From contig NZ_CP048815.1 of the NCBI RefSeq assembly GCF_010977555.1, forward strand, positions 4,642,501 through 4,706,500: a stretch of DNA of 64,000 bases, in the 5' to 3' direction. Shown here in pieces: positions 1 to 8,708 of this stretch. The translations under genes were made by a program, and so were the position numbers. The DNA is from Caulobacter rhizosphaerae (lineage in GTDB: Bacteria; Pseudomonadota; Alphaproteobacteria; Caulobacterales; Caulobacteraceae). Under the pieces are notes generated by a model. It was not told where the DNA came from, searched no databases, and saw only the letters and a list, made by a program, of their open reading frames with translations. Every line of letters begins with the position of its first letter. The first letter of the stretch is position 1.

Positions 1-1650
1 GACTACCACGCCGCCGGCTCGTCCTTCACCCTAATCGACAACACCGTGGTGGCCGCCACCCTGCCCTTCAGCTCGGTCCAGACGGTCCTGGCCAAGTACA
101 GCGAGGACAAGGACCTGTTCGCGGGCGGGCTGAACGGCAAGTGGACCAGCGACCAGTGGACCGTCGCCGCCGACGTCTCCTACTCCAAGGCCAAGCGCAC
201 CAACACCTGGAAGGCCGTCCGCTTCGAAGCCTGGCCGAGCTGGACCAGCTTCGACTGGCGCGCCGGCAAGACACCGACCATCACCACGAGCCAGGACAGC
301 CTGAGCCTCAGCCAGACGGCCGACCTGGCCGGCTCGCACGACGGCCCCGAGCACCTGAACGACGAACTTAAGGCCGCGGCCCTGGACGTCACCCGCGACC
401 TGCAGGGCTCGCCGTTCAAGAGCTTCCAGTTCGGCGCCCGGGCTTCCGACCGCACCAAGGACCACACCAGCTTCAGCTTCGCGCCGAGCGCCACCGGCGC
501 GACCGTACCGGCCAGCCTGCTGAGCGCCTACAAGCTGGACGACGGCGCGGACGTCCCGGCCCTGCTGACCGGCGACATCGACGCCATCGCGGCGGTCGCT
601 TACGGCCCCAACGCCTTCGCCCTCTCCAACGCCACCGAGGAACTGGCCGAGCGCTGGAGCGTCAATGAGAAGGTCTACGAGGGCTACGGCAAGCTGAACT
701 TCGCGGCCGACAGCGTCGCCGGCGCCTGGCTGACCGGCAATGTCGGGGCGCGGGTGGTGCACACCGAGACCAGCAGCGACGGCATGCAGCAGGACACCGC
801 CAGCGCCTTCAGCGCCGTGACGGTCGACAACGACTACACCGACTTCCTGCCCTCGGCGAACGCCAAGCTCGACTTCGGCGACGGCAAGGTGCTGCGCTTC
901 GGTCTGGCCAAGGTCATCGCCCGCCCGCCGCTGGACGAGCTGCGCGCCAGCCGCACCCTGGCCAACTGGGCGCCCTGGACCGGCAGCGCCGGCAATCCGA
1001 AGCTGAAGCCGTTCGAAGCCTGGCAGCTGGACGCCTCGGCCGAGTGGTACTTCCGTCCCGAAGCCCTGGTCGCCGCGTCCTACTACTACAAGGACGTCGA
1101 CTCCTACATCGGCTGGAAGCAGAGCCCGGCTGCCTTCGGCGGTCAGACCTATACGGTCGCCAGCCCGGCCAATGGCGGCGGCGGCTACATCCAGGGCCTG
1201 GAACTGACCTTCCAGACGCCGTTCTTCTTCCTGCCCGGCCCGCTCAGCAAGTTCGGGATCTATTCGAACTACGCCTATGTCGACTCCGACCTGAAGGAGT
1301 TCTCGCCGGCCAACAACCCGCTCTCGATGACGGGCTTGGCCAAGAACACGGCCACGGTCGACCTGTGGTACGCCAACGGCCCGATCGAGGCGCGGCTGGG
1401 CTGGAAGTACCACTCGCCGATGACCGTGATCTACGGCTGGAACGGCGCGGACCTGCAGACCCTGGAGAGCGAGAAGACCCTCGACTTCAGCTCGTCCTAC
1501 ACCTTCAACGACCACGTCGCCGTGCGCTTCCAGGTCAACAACCTGACCAACGAGGCGCTGCGGATGTACCGCGACAACGATCCCAATCGGATCGGCCGCT
1601 ACGACAGCTACGGCCGCCGCTACCTGGTCGACGTCACCTTGAAGTTCTAG
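1..1650 (+). CDS. TonB-dependent receptor, C-terminal part (5' end outside window)
   Basis: The reading frame is open from base 1, so the gene begins upstream and only about 549 residues of the beta-barrel are visible. The protein shows alternating aromatic/polar strands and ends in a terminal phenylalanine (VDVTLKF), the usual C-terminal signature for outer-membrane barrel insertion. A segment 'KVIARPPLDELRASRTL' is typical of the Caulobacter-type TBDR barrel ('R.IARP'). It would import a ligand across the outer membrane using TonB energy. Downstream, in the same direction, lie a GH2 glycosidase and a pectin-related lyase, so a pectin or galactan oligosaccharide is a reasonable substrate, but this is inferred from context. 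The plug and signal peptide cannot be seen. Confidence 0.93.
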   Translation, partial: DYHAAGSSFTLIDNTVVAATLPFSSVQTVLAKYSEDKDLFAGGLNGKWTSDQWTVAADVSYSKAKRTNTWKAVRFEAWPSWTSFDWRAGKTPTITTSQDSLSLSQTADLAGSHDGPEHLNDELKAAALDVTRDLQGSPFKSFQFGARASDRTKDHTSFSFAPSATGATVPASLLSAYKLDDGADVPALLTGDIDAIAAVAYGPNAFALSNATEELAERWSVNEKVYEGYGKLNFAADSVAGAWLTGNVGARVVHTETSSDGMQQDTASAFSAVTVDNDYTDFLPSANAKLDFGDGKVLRFGLAKVIARPPLDELRASRTLANWAPWTGSAGNPKLKPFEAWQLDASAEWYFRPEALVAASYYYKDVDSYIGWKQSPAAFGGQTYTVASPANGGGGYIQGLELTFQTPFFFLPGPLSKFGIYSNYAYVDSDLKEFSPANNPLSMTGLAKNTATVDLWYANGPIEARLGWKYHSPMTVIYGWNGADLQTLESEKTLDFSSSYTFNDHVAVRFQVNNLTNEALRMYRDNDPNRIGRYDSYGRRYLVDVTLKF

Positions 1651-1755
1651 GCCCCACCAAGATCCGTCGTCCCTCGGCTCGTTCGAAGGATGACTGTGGC
1701 AAGGCGATGGATGCTACGAACTTGGCCCCATCCCCCTCCCCGATGTTCCTGCGAC

Positions 1756-1790
1756 TGGGGAGGAAGCGCGTCGCTTCCTCCCCATTTTTT
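1756..1790 (+). terminator. Rho-independent terminator-like hairpin between TBDR and GH2 genes
   Basis: A perfect 13-bp stem (TGGGGAGGAAGCG at 1756-1768 with CGCTTCCTCCCCA at 1772-1784) closes a 3-nt loop and is followed directly by six T at 1785-1790. This is the strongest intrinsic-terminator shape in the window. It ends only 19 bases before the GH2 start codon at 1810, leaving no room for a separate promoter after it, so the GH2 gene must depend on read-through or on a promoter in 1651-1755 that is itself upstream of the hairpin. Confidence 0.8.
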
Positions 1791-1809
1791 CTTTCCGCGT
1801 GAGGATCCC

Positions 1810-4356
1810 ATGGTCGACTTCAGCCGCCGCCAAGCCCTGGCCGCCACCGCCGGCGCCGCCGCCCTTGTCGGCCTAGGAGCCGCCGCTTCCGCCCGGGCCG
1901 CCACGCCAGGGGGCAAGACGCCCGCCACGCCGCCGCTCGCTCCCCTGCCCGCCATCGACCTGGCGCCGCGCGAGCGCCTGTCGCTGGACTTCGACTGGCG
2001 CTTCAAGCTGGGCCACGCCCAGGACCCGGCGCGCGATTTCGGCTTCGGCGCCAACCAGCGCACCTTCGCCAAGGCCGGCGCCACGGCCGCCAACTGGGCG
2101 GTCAGCCAGCTCTCCGACCCCAAGTTCGACGCCGGCGCCTGGGCGCCCGTCACCCTGCCCCACGACTGGGCGGTCGAATTGTCATTCGTCGACAACCCCG
2201 CCTTCGTCCCGTCCGGCAAGCCCGACGACGAGGATCTGCGCGCCGCCCACGGCTACAAGCCCGTGGGCCGAGAATTCCCCGACACCAGCGTCGGCTGGTA
2301 CCGCAAGACCTTCGCCCTGGCCGCCGCCGACGCCGGCAAGCGGCTGTCGATCGAGTTCGACGGCGCGTTCCGCGACGCCACGGTCATCGTCAACGGCTAC
2401 ATCCTCGAGCGCGAGGACAGCGGCTACAGCCCCTTCCGCGTCGACATCACCGACATCGCCAACCTCGGCGCCGAAAACACCCTGGTCGTCCGGGTCGACG
2501 CCAGCCTGGGCGAGGGCTGGTTCTACGAGGGCGCGGGCCTCTATCGGCACGTCTGGCTGGTCAAGACCGCCCCGGTCCACGTGCCGCAATGGGGCGTGTT
2601 CGTGCGCGCCAAGCTCGACGGGACCCTGTCGATCGACACCGACCTGGTCAACGAGGGCGACGGCCGCGCCGCCTATGAGGTCGCCCACACCGTGCTCGAC
2701 GCGACCGGCAAGCCGGTGCTGGCGCCCGCGCCGGCCACCGGCTTGCTGCCGGCCTGGGAGCGCCAGTTGCTGGCCCTGACGGTAACGCTGCCCAATCCCG
2801 TGCCGTGGTCGCTGGAGATCCCGCATCTCTACAGCCTGGTCACCGAGGTGAAGGTCGACGGCGCCGTGGTCGATCGCTACGTCACGCCCTTCGGCGTCCG
2901 CTCGATCGCGTTCGACGCCGACAAGGGCTTCCTGCTGAACGGCCAGAGCGTGAAGCTGAAGGGAACCTGCAACCACCAGGACCACGCCGGGGTCGGCGCT
3001 GCCATTCCCGACGCCCTGCAGGTCTGGCGGCTGGAGCAGCTGAAGAGCATGGGCTGCAACGCCTATCGCGCCGCCCACAACCCGCCGACGCCGGAACTGC
3101 TGGACGCCTGCGACCGGCTCGGCATGGTCGTCATTGACGAGACCCGCCGGATGTCCAGCGATCCCACGTCGATGGACGAGCTGGAGCGCCTGGTCCGCCG
3201 CGACCGCAACCACCCTTCGGTGATCCTGTGGTCGATCGGCAACGAGGAACCGCAGCAGGGCACGGCGCGCGGCGCCAAGGTGGCGGCCACCATGAAGCGG
3301 CTGGTCAACCGCCTGGACCCCACCCGCCTGGTCATCGCCGCCATGGACAACGGCTTCGGCGAAGGCATCAGCGCGGTCATCGACGTCCAGGGCTTCAACT
3401 ATCGCCACGAGAAGATGGACGACTTCCACCAGCGCTTCCCGCACGTGCCGATCATCGGCACCGAGAGCGCCAGCACCGTGGCCACCCGCGGCGAATATGC
3501 CCGCGACGACGCCAAACTGTACGTGCCCGCCTACGACACCGAGCATCCCTGGTGGGCGACGACGGCCGAGAAGTGGTGGGGCCACGCGGCCGACCGGCCG
3601 TGGATGGCCGGCGGCTTCATCTGGACCGGTTTCGACTATCGCGGCGAACCGACGCCGTTCAACCGCTGGCCCAGCATCAGCTCGCACTTCGGGGCGCTCG
3701 ACACCTGCGGCTTCCCCAAGGACAACTATTACTATTACCGCGCCTGGTGGCGGCCCGAGCCGCTGCTGCACCTGCTGCCACACTGGAACTGGGAAGGCCG
3801 CGAGGGTCAGCCGATCGCCGTCTGGGCGCACAGCAACTGCGATCGGGTCGAACTTTTCCTGAACGGCAAGAGCCAGGGCGTCCGCGAGGTCGTGCCCAAC
3901 CAGCACGTCGAATGGTCGGTCCCCTACGCGCCGGGCGTGATCGAGGCCCACGGCTACAAGGGCGGCAAGGTCATCCTGCGCGAGCGCCGGGAGACCGCCG
4001 GCCCTGCCGCCGGCCTGCGGATCACCGCCGACCGCCCAACCCTCCTGAAGACTGGCCTGCGCGCCGACGGCCAGGACGTGGCGGTCCTCAAGGTCGAGGT
4101 GCTGGACGCCAAGGGCCGCCCGGTTCCGCGCGCCGACGACCTGGTGACGTTCGCGCTCGGCGGCCCGGGCGAGGTGATCGGGGTCGGCAACGGCAATCCC
4201 ACCAGCCACGAGCCCGACGTGGCCAGCCAGCGTAAGGCGTTCAACGGCCTGTGCCAGGCGATCGTCCGCACCCGGCGCGGCCAGGCGGGCGCGCTGCGGG
4301 TGACGGCCTCGGCGCCCGGACTGAAGGCGGCGACGGTGAGCGTGACGGTGGGCTGA
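1810..4356 (+). CDS. Tat-exported glycoside hydrolase family 2 protein (beta-galactosidase-like)
   Basis: 848 residues. The ATG at 1810 follows GAGG with a 5-base gap and gives a twin-arginine signal (SRRQALAATAG, then an Ala-rich core ending ARA), so an upstream in-frame start is unlikely. The order is an N-terminal sugar-binding jelly roll (about 60-220), an immunoglobulin-like domain (about 230-320), a TIM barrel (about 325-620) and C-terminal beta domains (DUF4982-like and an invasin/Big-like domain). The expected catalytic residues are Glu479 in 'WSIGNEEP' (acid/base) and Glu552 in 'IIGTESAS' (nucleophile). GH2 enzymes with this layout hydrolyse beta-galactosides, and sometimes beta-glucuronides or mannosides; the exact substrate cannot be read. 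It lies 159 bp after a TBDR gene and near pectin enzymes. Confidence 0.9.
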   Translation: MVDFSRRQALAATAGAAALVGLGAAASARAATPGGKTPATPPLAPLPAIDLAPRERLSLDFDWRFKLGHAQDPARDFGFGANQRTFAKAGATAANWAVSQLSDPKFDAGAWAPVTLPHDWAVELSFVDNPAFVPSGKPDDEDLRAAHGYKPVGREFPDTSVGWYRKTFALAAADAGKRLSIEFDGAFRDATVIVNGYILEREDSGYSPFRVDITDIANLGAENTLVVRVDASLGEGWFYEGAGLYRHVWLVKTAPVHVPQWGVFVRAKLDGTLSIDTDLVNEGDGRAAYEVAHTVLDATGKPVLAPAPATGLLPAWERQLLALTVTLPNPVPWSLEIPHLYSLVTEVKVDGAVVDRYVTPFGVRSIAFDADKGFLLNGQSVKLKGTCNHQDHAGVGAAIPDALQVWRLEQLKSMGCNAYRAAHNPPTPELLDACDRLGMVVIDETRRMSSDPTSMDELERLVRRDRNHPSVILWSIGNEEPQQGTARGAKVAATMKRLVNRLDPTRLVIAAMDNGFGEGISAVIDVQGFNYRHEKMDDFHQRFPHVPIIGTESASTVATRGEYARDDAKLYVPAYDTEHPWWATTAEKWWGHAADRPWMAGGFIWTGFDYRGEPTPFNRWPSISSHFGALDTCGFPKDNYYYYRAWWRPEPLLHLLPHWNWEGREGQPIAVWAHSNCDRVELFLNGKSQGVREVVPNQHVEWSVPYAPGVIEAHGYKGGKVILRERRETAGPAAGLRITADRPTLLKTGLRADGQDVAVLKVEVLDAKGRPVPRADDLVTFALGGPGEVIGVGNGNPTSHEPDVASQRKAFNGLCQAIVRTRRGQAGALRVTASAPGLKAATVSVTVG

Positions 4357-4362
4357 GGCCGC

Positions 4363-4448
4363 CCTCGTCCTTCGACAAGCTCAGGATGAGGGCTACGGGT
4401 AAGGCAGTTGAATAGAATTCCTCATCCTGAGCTTGTCGAAGGACGAGG
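4363..4448. repeat. 29-bp inverted repeat in a convergent gap
   Basis: Arms at 4363-4391 and 4420-4448 are exact reverse complements (29 bp) around a 28-base spacer. The core of the arm reads GTCCTTCGACAAGCTCAGGA. The same element recurs at 42745-42829 with one mismatch between its arms. Both copies sit between the stop codons of convergent genes, which fits a dispersed REP-like element serving as a two-way transcription stop or mRNA 3' end. Confidence 0.85.
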
Positions 4449-4482
4449 AATTCGGCCCAAGATCCTCAACTGCCCACAGACC

Positions 4483-5724
4483 CTAACGCTTGACCAACGC
4501 CCCGATCGCCACCGCCTCGCCCATCGCCTTGTAACCCGCCGGCGAGGGATGCAGTTGGTCGCCGGAATCATAGGCCGGCAGCAGGCGTTCGGGGTGGGCC
4601 GGATCGCGGGTCACCCTGTCGAAGTCGACCACCGCGTCGAATACGCCCGAGCCGCGGATCCAGGCGTTGACCGCCTGGCGGTCGGCGTCCGCGTCCGCAT
4701 CGGAACGGTAGACCTTGGTCCCGCCGCACGGGAGGATCGTCGCCCCGATCACCCGGATGCCGCGCTCGTGCGCCCGGGTCACGATCTGGCGGTAGGCGGC
4801 GATCAGGCCGGTCACGACCTGGGTCCGCTTTTCCGGCGTCACCTCGCCCTCGCGCGACAGGCCGCCGATGTCGTTTATGCCGATCAGCACGATCAGAGCC
4901 TTCACCCCCGACTGGGTCAGCACGTCGCGATCCAGTCGGGCCAGGGCCGCCTGGCCGCTGCCGTCCTTGAGCAGCTTGTTGCCGCCGATGCCGACGTTCA
5001 GCACCGAGACGCCCTTCGTCCGCGGGTCCGCCTGCAGCCGCGCGGCCAGCACGTCGGGCCAGCGCTCGTAGACGTCGACGCCCGCGCCGGAGCCGTCGGT
5101 GATCGAGTCGCCCAGGGTTACGACCGCCGTGCCCTTGCCGGAGGGCCGCTCGACGTCGACGCCGGCCAGCTGGGCCCACTGGGTGAAGGTCGCGGCGCCA
5201 GCCAGCTCCGGCGCGGCCGACTGGTCGCCGGCGACGACAAAGGCTGTGGTGCGGGCCGAGCGGTGCACGCTGGCCTGGCGCGGGACTTCGGGCAGGCGCA
5301 GGCTGACGGCCAGCCGCGCCAGGCCCTCGACCGGCAGGTTCACCGGGTCGGACAGCCAGGTCGCGCCGGGCGGTATGGTCACGCCGCTCTGGCCGTCGAA
5401 GGTCACCGCCCGGTCGGTCTCCGCCACGATTCCCGACCCGCCGGGCGCGGCCGCAAGCGCCACCCTCGCGCCGTCGATCCGCAGCGGCGCGGTTCCGAAG
5501 GTATTGGCCAGCCGCAGCCTCAGGCGCGGCCCGCCGGCGCCCAGTCTCACCACCTGGCGGATCGTGACCTCGCCCTGCGGCGCGGGCAGGTTGGCCGCGT
5601 CAGTGGGAACCAGGGCCGTCGCCCACGAGCCGGTCCAGGTCGGCGGCGACGTGGCGGCCGTCGCCGGCCAGGCCAGCCCCACGCACAGCGCCAGCCCCAA
5701 AAGCCGCGTTCCGATCCGCCGCAT
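4483..5724 (-). CDS. SGNH/GDSL-family secreted esterase
   Basis: 413 residues with a Sec signal peptide (RRIGTRLLGLALCVGLAWPA, cleavage near ATA-AT). The N-terminal third is a beta-rich accessory region. The SGNH fold follows with block I 'VTLGDSITDG' (Ser207), the block II-like glycine in 'NVGIGGNK', block III 'IGIND' (Asn284) and block V 'DQLHPS' (Asp389, His392), so all four family residues are present. Such proteins deacetylate polysaccharides or oligosaccharides. It is convergent with the GH2 gene and divergent from the PL26-like lyase gene, so removal of acetyl groups from pectin or rhamnogalacturonan is the likely role; that is context inference. The 122-bp gap to the lyase must hold both promoters. 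Confidence 0.88.
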   Translation of the reverse strand: MRRIGTRLLGLALCVGLAWPATAATSPPTWTGSWATALVPTDAANLPAPQGEVTIRQVVRLGAGGPRLRLRLANTFGTAPLRIDGARVALAAAPGGSGIVAETDRAVTFDGQSGVTIPPGATWLSDPVNLPVEGLARLAVSLRLPEVPRQASVHRSARTTAFVVAGDQSAAPELAGAATFTQWAQLAGVDVERPSGKGTAVVTLGDSITDGSGAGVDVYERWPDVLAARLQADPRTKGVSVLNVGIGGNKLLKDGSGQAALARLDRDVLTQSGVKALIVLIGINDIGGLSREGEVTPEKRTQVVTGLIAAYRQIVTRAHERGIRVIGATILPCGGTKVYRSDADADADRQAVNAWIRGSGVFDAVVDFDRVTRDPAHPERLLPAYDSGDQLHPSPAGYKAMGEAVAIGALVKR

Positions 5725-5846
5725 CGCACCCTCCTAAAGATCTCACAAAATGGATTGACGTCACAGAATATGGAATTAGCGTCGCTGGCAAGATCGCGCT
5801 GATCCGGCCAGCGGCGCCGAAGGCGGCGCGCAGGAGGAAGCGCGCC

Positions 5847-8558
5847 ATGAACTCTCCCACCCGACGTGAGGTGCTGGCCCAGACCGCGTTGGCCGGCGCT
5901 GTGGCCGGCCTGGCGGGCCCAGCGCTGGCCGCCAGCCCCGCCCCGGCCGCCTCCGCCAAGCCCCTGCCGCCGACCCAGGCGGTGTGGATCGACGGCGCGC
6001 CGCCGCCCCTGAACGCCGGCCAGACCTGGGGCGTGCCCTGGCCGCAAGGCGCCTATCCCCGCAAGCAGGCGTTCCGCGCCAAGGCGGCGGACGGCTCGCC
6101 CGTGGCCCTGCAGACCTGGCCGATCGCCTACTGGCCGGACGGTTCGCTGAAATGGACCGCCCACGCGGTCGGGGCCGGCCCACTGGGCGCGAGCCTGACG
6201 ATCGAGCTTGGCAAGGCCGTCACCGGCGCCCCTGGCGTCCGCGTGACTGAGAGCCCGGCGGCCGTCGAGGTCTCGGCCGGCCTGGCGACCTGGCGCTTCC
6301 CCCGCGACGGCTCGGCCCTGATCGCTTCCGCAACCCGGGGCGGCCGCGAGGTGCTGCGCAACGTCCGCCTGGTGCTGCAGACCCAGGACGCGCCCGAGAT
6401 CGACAGCGCGCCGGTGGGCCGCAAGACCTTCGAGAGCGTGGTCGACAAGGTGGCGGTCGAGCAAAACGGACCGGTCCGCGCGGTGATCCGCCTCGAGGGT
6501 CGGCACAAGGGTGGCGACCGCGCCTGGGCCCCGTTCATCGTCCGGTTCTACGCCTATGCCGGCGCGGACTCGCTGCGAATGATGCACACCTTCATCTTCG
6601 ACGGCGACGCGGCCAAGGACTTCGTCTGCGGCCTCGGCGTCACCGTCGACGTGCCGATGGCGGACGAGCTCTACGACCGCCACGTCCGCTTCACCGGCCA
6701 GGACAGTGGCCTTTGGGCCGAGGCGGTCAAGCCGCTGACCGGCCTGCGCCGCGATCCGGGCGCGGCGTTTCGGGACGCCCAGATCGCCGGCCGCAAGGTC
6801 CCGCCCGCCGACCAGATGGCCGCACCGGTCCGCGCCGGCCTGCACCTGATCCCGGCCTGGGGCGACTTCCTGCTGTCGCAGCCGACGGCCGACGGCTTCA
6901 CCATCCGCAAGCGCACCGCCCCGGGCCACGCCTGGATCCATTCGGACGGCGGCGGACGGGCCAGCGGCGTGGCCTATGTGGGCGGGGCCAGCGGCGGGGC
7001 GGCGATCGGCCTGGGCAATTTCTGGCGCGCGCCGCCGACGGCTCTGGAGATCCAGGGCGCGGCCGGCGAGGTCGCCCGGCTGACCGCCTGGCTGTGGTCA
7101 CCCGACGCCCCGGTGATGGACACCCGCTTCTATCACGACGGCCTGGGCATGGAGACCCACGCCCAGGAGACCGAAGGCCTCAACATCACCTACGAGGACT
7201 ACGAGAAGGACTGGGGCACGCCCACCGGCATCGCCCGCACGACGGAGCTGCGGCTCTGGGCCCTGGACACGACCCCGGCCCGCGACGCCTTCCCCGCCAT
7301 GGCGCAACTCAACGACAAGCCGCCGCGACTGATGGCGACGCCTGAGCGGATCCACGCCGCCAACGTCCTGGGGGCCTGGAGCCTGCCGGACCGCAGCACG
7401 CCGCAGAAGGCCCGGATCGAGGATCGCCAGGACCATCTGCTGAACTTCTATCTGGGCCAGATCGCCCAGCGTCGCTGGTACGGCTTCTGGGACTATGGCG
7501 ACGTCATGCACAGCTACGATGTCGACCGCCACGTCTGGCGCTACGACATCGGCGGCTTCGCCTGGGACAATTCTGAACTGTCGACAGACCTGTGGCTGTG
7601 GCTGAGCTATCTGCGCGGCGGCCGGGCCGACGTGTTCCGCATGGCCGAGGCCATGACCCGCCACACCGGCGAGGTCGACGTCTATCACGTCGGGCCCTAC
7701 CGGGGCCTGGGCACCCGGCACGGGGTGCAGCACTGGGGCGACAGCTCCAAGCAGCCCCGGGTCAGCAACGCCATCTACCGCCGCATCTACTACTACCTGA
7801 CCGCCGACGAGCGGGTCGGCGACCTGATGCGCGACCTGGTCGACGGCGACGAGGCCCTGACCCGGGTCAATATCGGCCGCAAGCTGGAGGACGGCGCCTG
7901 GCCCAAGGGCGAGATCCGCGCCTCGTTCGGCACCGACTGGAGCTCGCTGTGCGGCGCCTGGTTCACCGAGTGGGAGCGCACCGGCGACGTACGCTGGCGC
8001 GACCGGATCCTGGCCGGCATGAAGTCGATCGCCGCCCTGCAGAAGCAGTGGTTCGCCGGGGCCGCCACCTACGACGTCAAGACGGGCACGTTCTCCGGCG
8101 CGGGCGACAAGATGTCGGTCGGCCACCTGAACGCCGCGTTCGGCGCGCCCGAGATCCACGTCGAGATGCTGGCCCTGATCCGCGAGCCCGCCTACGACAA
8201 GGCCTGGCTGGACTATTGCCGCTGGTACAACGCCCCGCGCGCCGAGCAGATCGCCCAGTTCGGCCGGCCGCTGGGCGCCAACGGCCTGCGTCAGGGCCAT
8301 TCCCGGCTGACGGCCTATGCCGCCTGGCGGCTGGGCGACAAAGCCCTGGGCGAACGGGCCTGGACCGAGTTCTTCGGCCGCGGCGTGGTCGAGGACCTGA
8401 ACCTGTCGACCGCCACCAAACACTTCGCGGGCTCTGACGTGCTCAATCCCATCGACGAGGCGGCCGGGGTCACCACCAACGGCACGGCCCAATGGGGCCT
8501 GGCGGCGATCATGAACCTGGCGCTGGTTCCGGAGGCGTTGCCGACAAGCGGGGGCTAG
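5847..8558 (+). CDS. Exo-rhamnogalacturonan lyase-like protein (YetA/PcRGLX, PL26 type)
   Basis: 903 residues. The ATG at 5847 lies 9 bases after AGGAGG (5832-5837) and begins a Tat signal (TRREVLAQTALAGAVAGLAG). The N-terminal region carries the motif 'TWGVPWPQGAYPR', a mark of the PcRGLX/YetA family, followed by a central beta-sandwich (about 130-460) and an alpha/alpha toroid-like C-terminal region with many Trp/Tyr/His residues (about 480-880). Members release unsaturated galacturonosyl-rhamnose from the ends of rhamnogalacturonan I. The neighbouring GH2 and SGNH esterase support a rhamnogalacturonan role. I recognise the family from sequence memory; catalytic residues cannot be assigned with certainty. 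Confidence 0.82.
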   Translation: MNSPTRREVLAQTALAGAVAGLAGPALAASPAPAASAKPLPPTQAVWIDGAPPPLNAGQTWGVPWPQGAYPRKQAFRAKAADGSPVALQTWPIAYWPDGSLKWTAHAVGAGPLGASLTIELGKAVTGAPGVRVTESPAAVEVSAGLATWRFPRDGSALIASATRGGREVLRNVRLVLQTQDAPEIDSAPVGRKTFESVVDKVAVEQNGPVRAVIRLEGRHKGGDRAWAPFIVRFYAYAGADSLRMMHTFIFDGDAAKDFVCGLGVTVDVPMADELYDRHVRFTGQDSGLWAEAVKPLTGLRRDPGAAFRDAQIAGRKVPPADQMAAPVRAGLHLIPAWGDFLLSQPTADGFTIRKRTAPGHAWIHSDGGGRASGVAYVGGASGGAAIGLGNFWRAPPTALEIQGAAGEVARLTAWLWSPDAPVMDTRFYHDGLGMETHAQETEGLNITYEDYEKDWGTPTGIARTTELRLWALDTTPARDAFPAMAQLNDKPPRLMATPERIHAANVLGAWSLPDRSTPQKARIEDRQDHLLNFYLGQIAQRRWYGFWDYGDVMHSYDVDRHVWRYDIGGFAWDNSELSTDLWLWLSYLRGGRADVFRMAEAMTRHTGEVDVYHVGPYRGLGTRHGVQHWGDSSKQPRVSNAIYRRIYYYLTADERVGDLMRDLVDGDEALTRVNIGRKLEDGAWPKGEIRASFGTDWSSLCGAWFTEWERTGDVRWRDRILAGMKSIAALQKQWFAGAATYDVKTGTFSGAGDKMSVGHLNAAFGAPEIHVEMLALIREPAYDKAWLDYCRWYNAPRAEQIAQFGRPLGANGLRQGHSRLTAYAAWRLGDKALGERAWTEFFGRGVVEDLNLSTATKHFAGSDVLNPIDEAAGVTTNGTAQWGLAAIMNLALVPEALPTSGG

Positions 8559-8708
8559 ATTGGCGCCTCTTCCCACAGGGGAGGGTCGACACACTGCCGA
8601 AACATAGCGTCGGCTACGAACACCTCAGCTTATCGGCGTCGATACCTGGGGGTCATCCGCCAGCCACGGCGGCGCTCTAGGCAAGTACGGCTCACATCAA
8701 GGCCGTCC

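Noticed and set aside
2182..4209. A 675-codon minus-strand frame opposite the GH2 gene
   Set aside because: Antisense of a gene with Tat signal and both catalytic glutamates; no recognisable domain in the opposite frame.
5755..5781. A TTGACG-based promoter for the lyase gene
   Set aside because: The -35-like hexamer is present but no -10 element of either the standard or the Caulobacter type lies at proper spacing.
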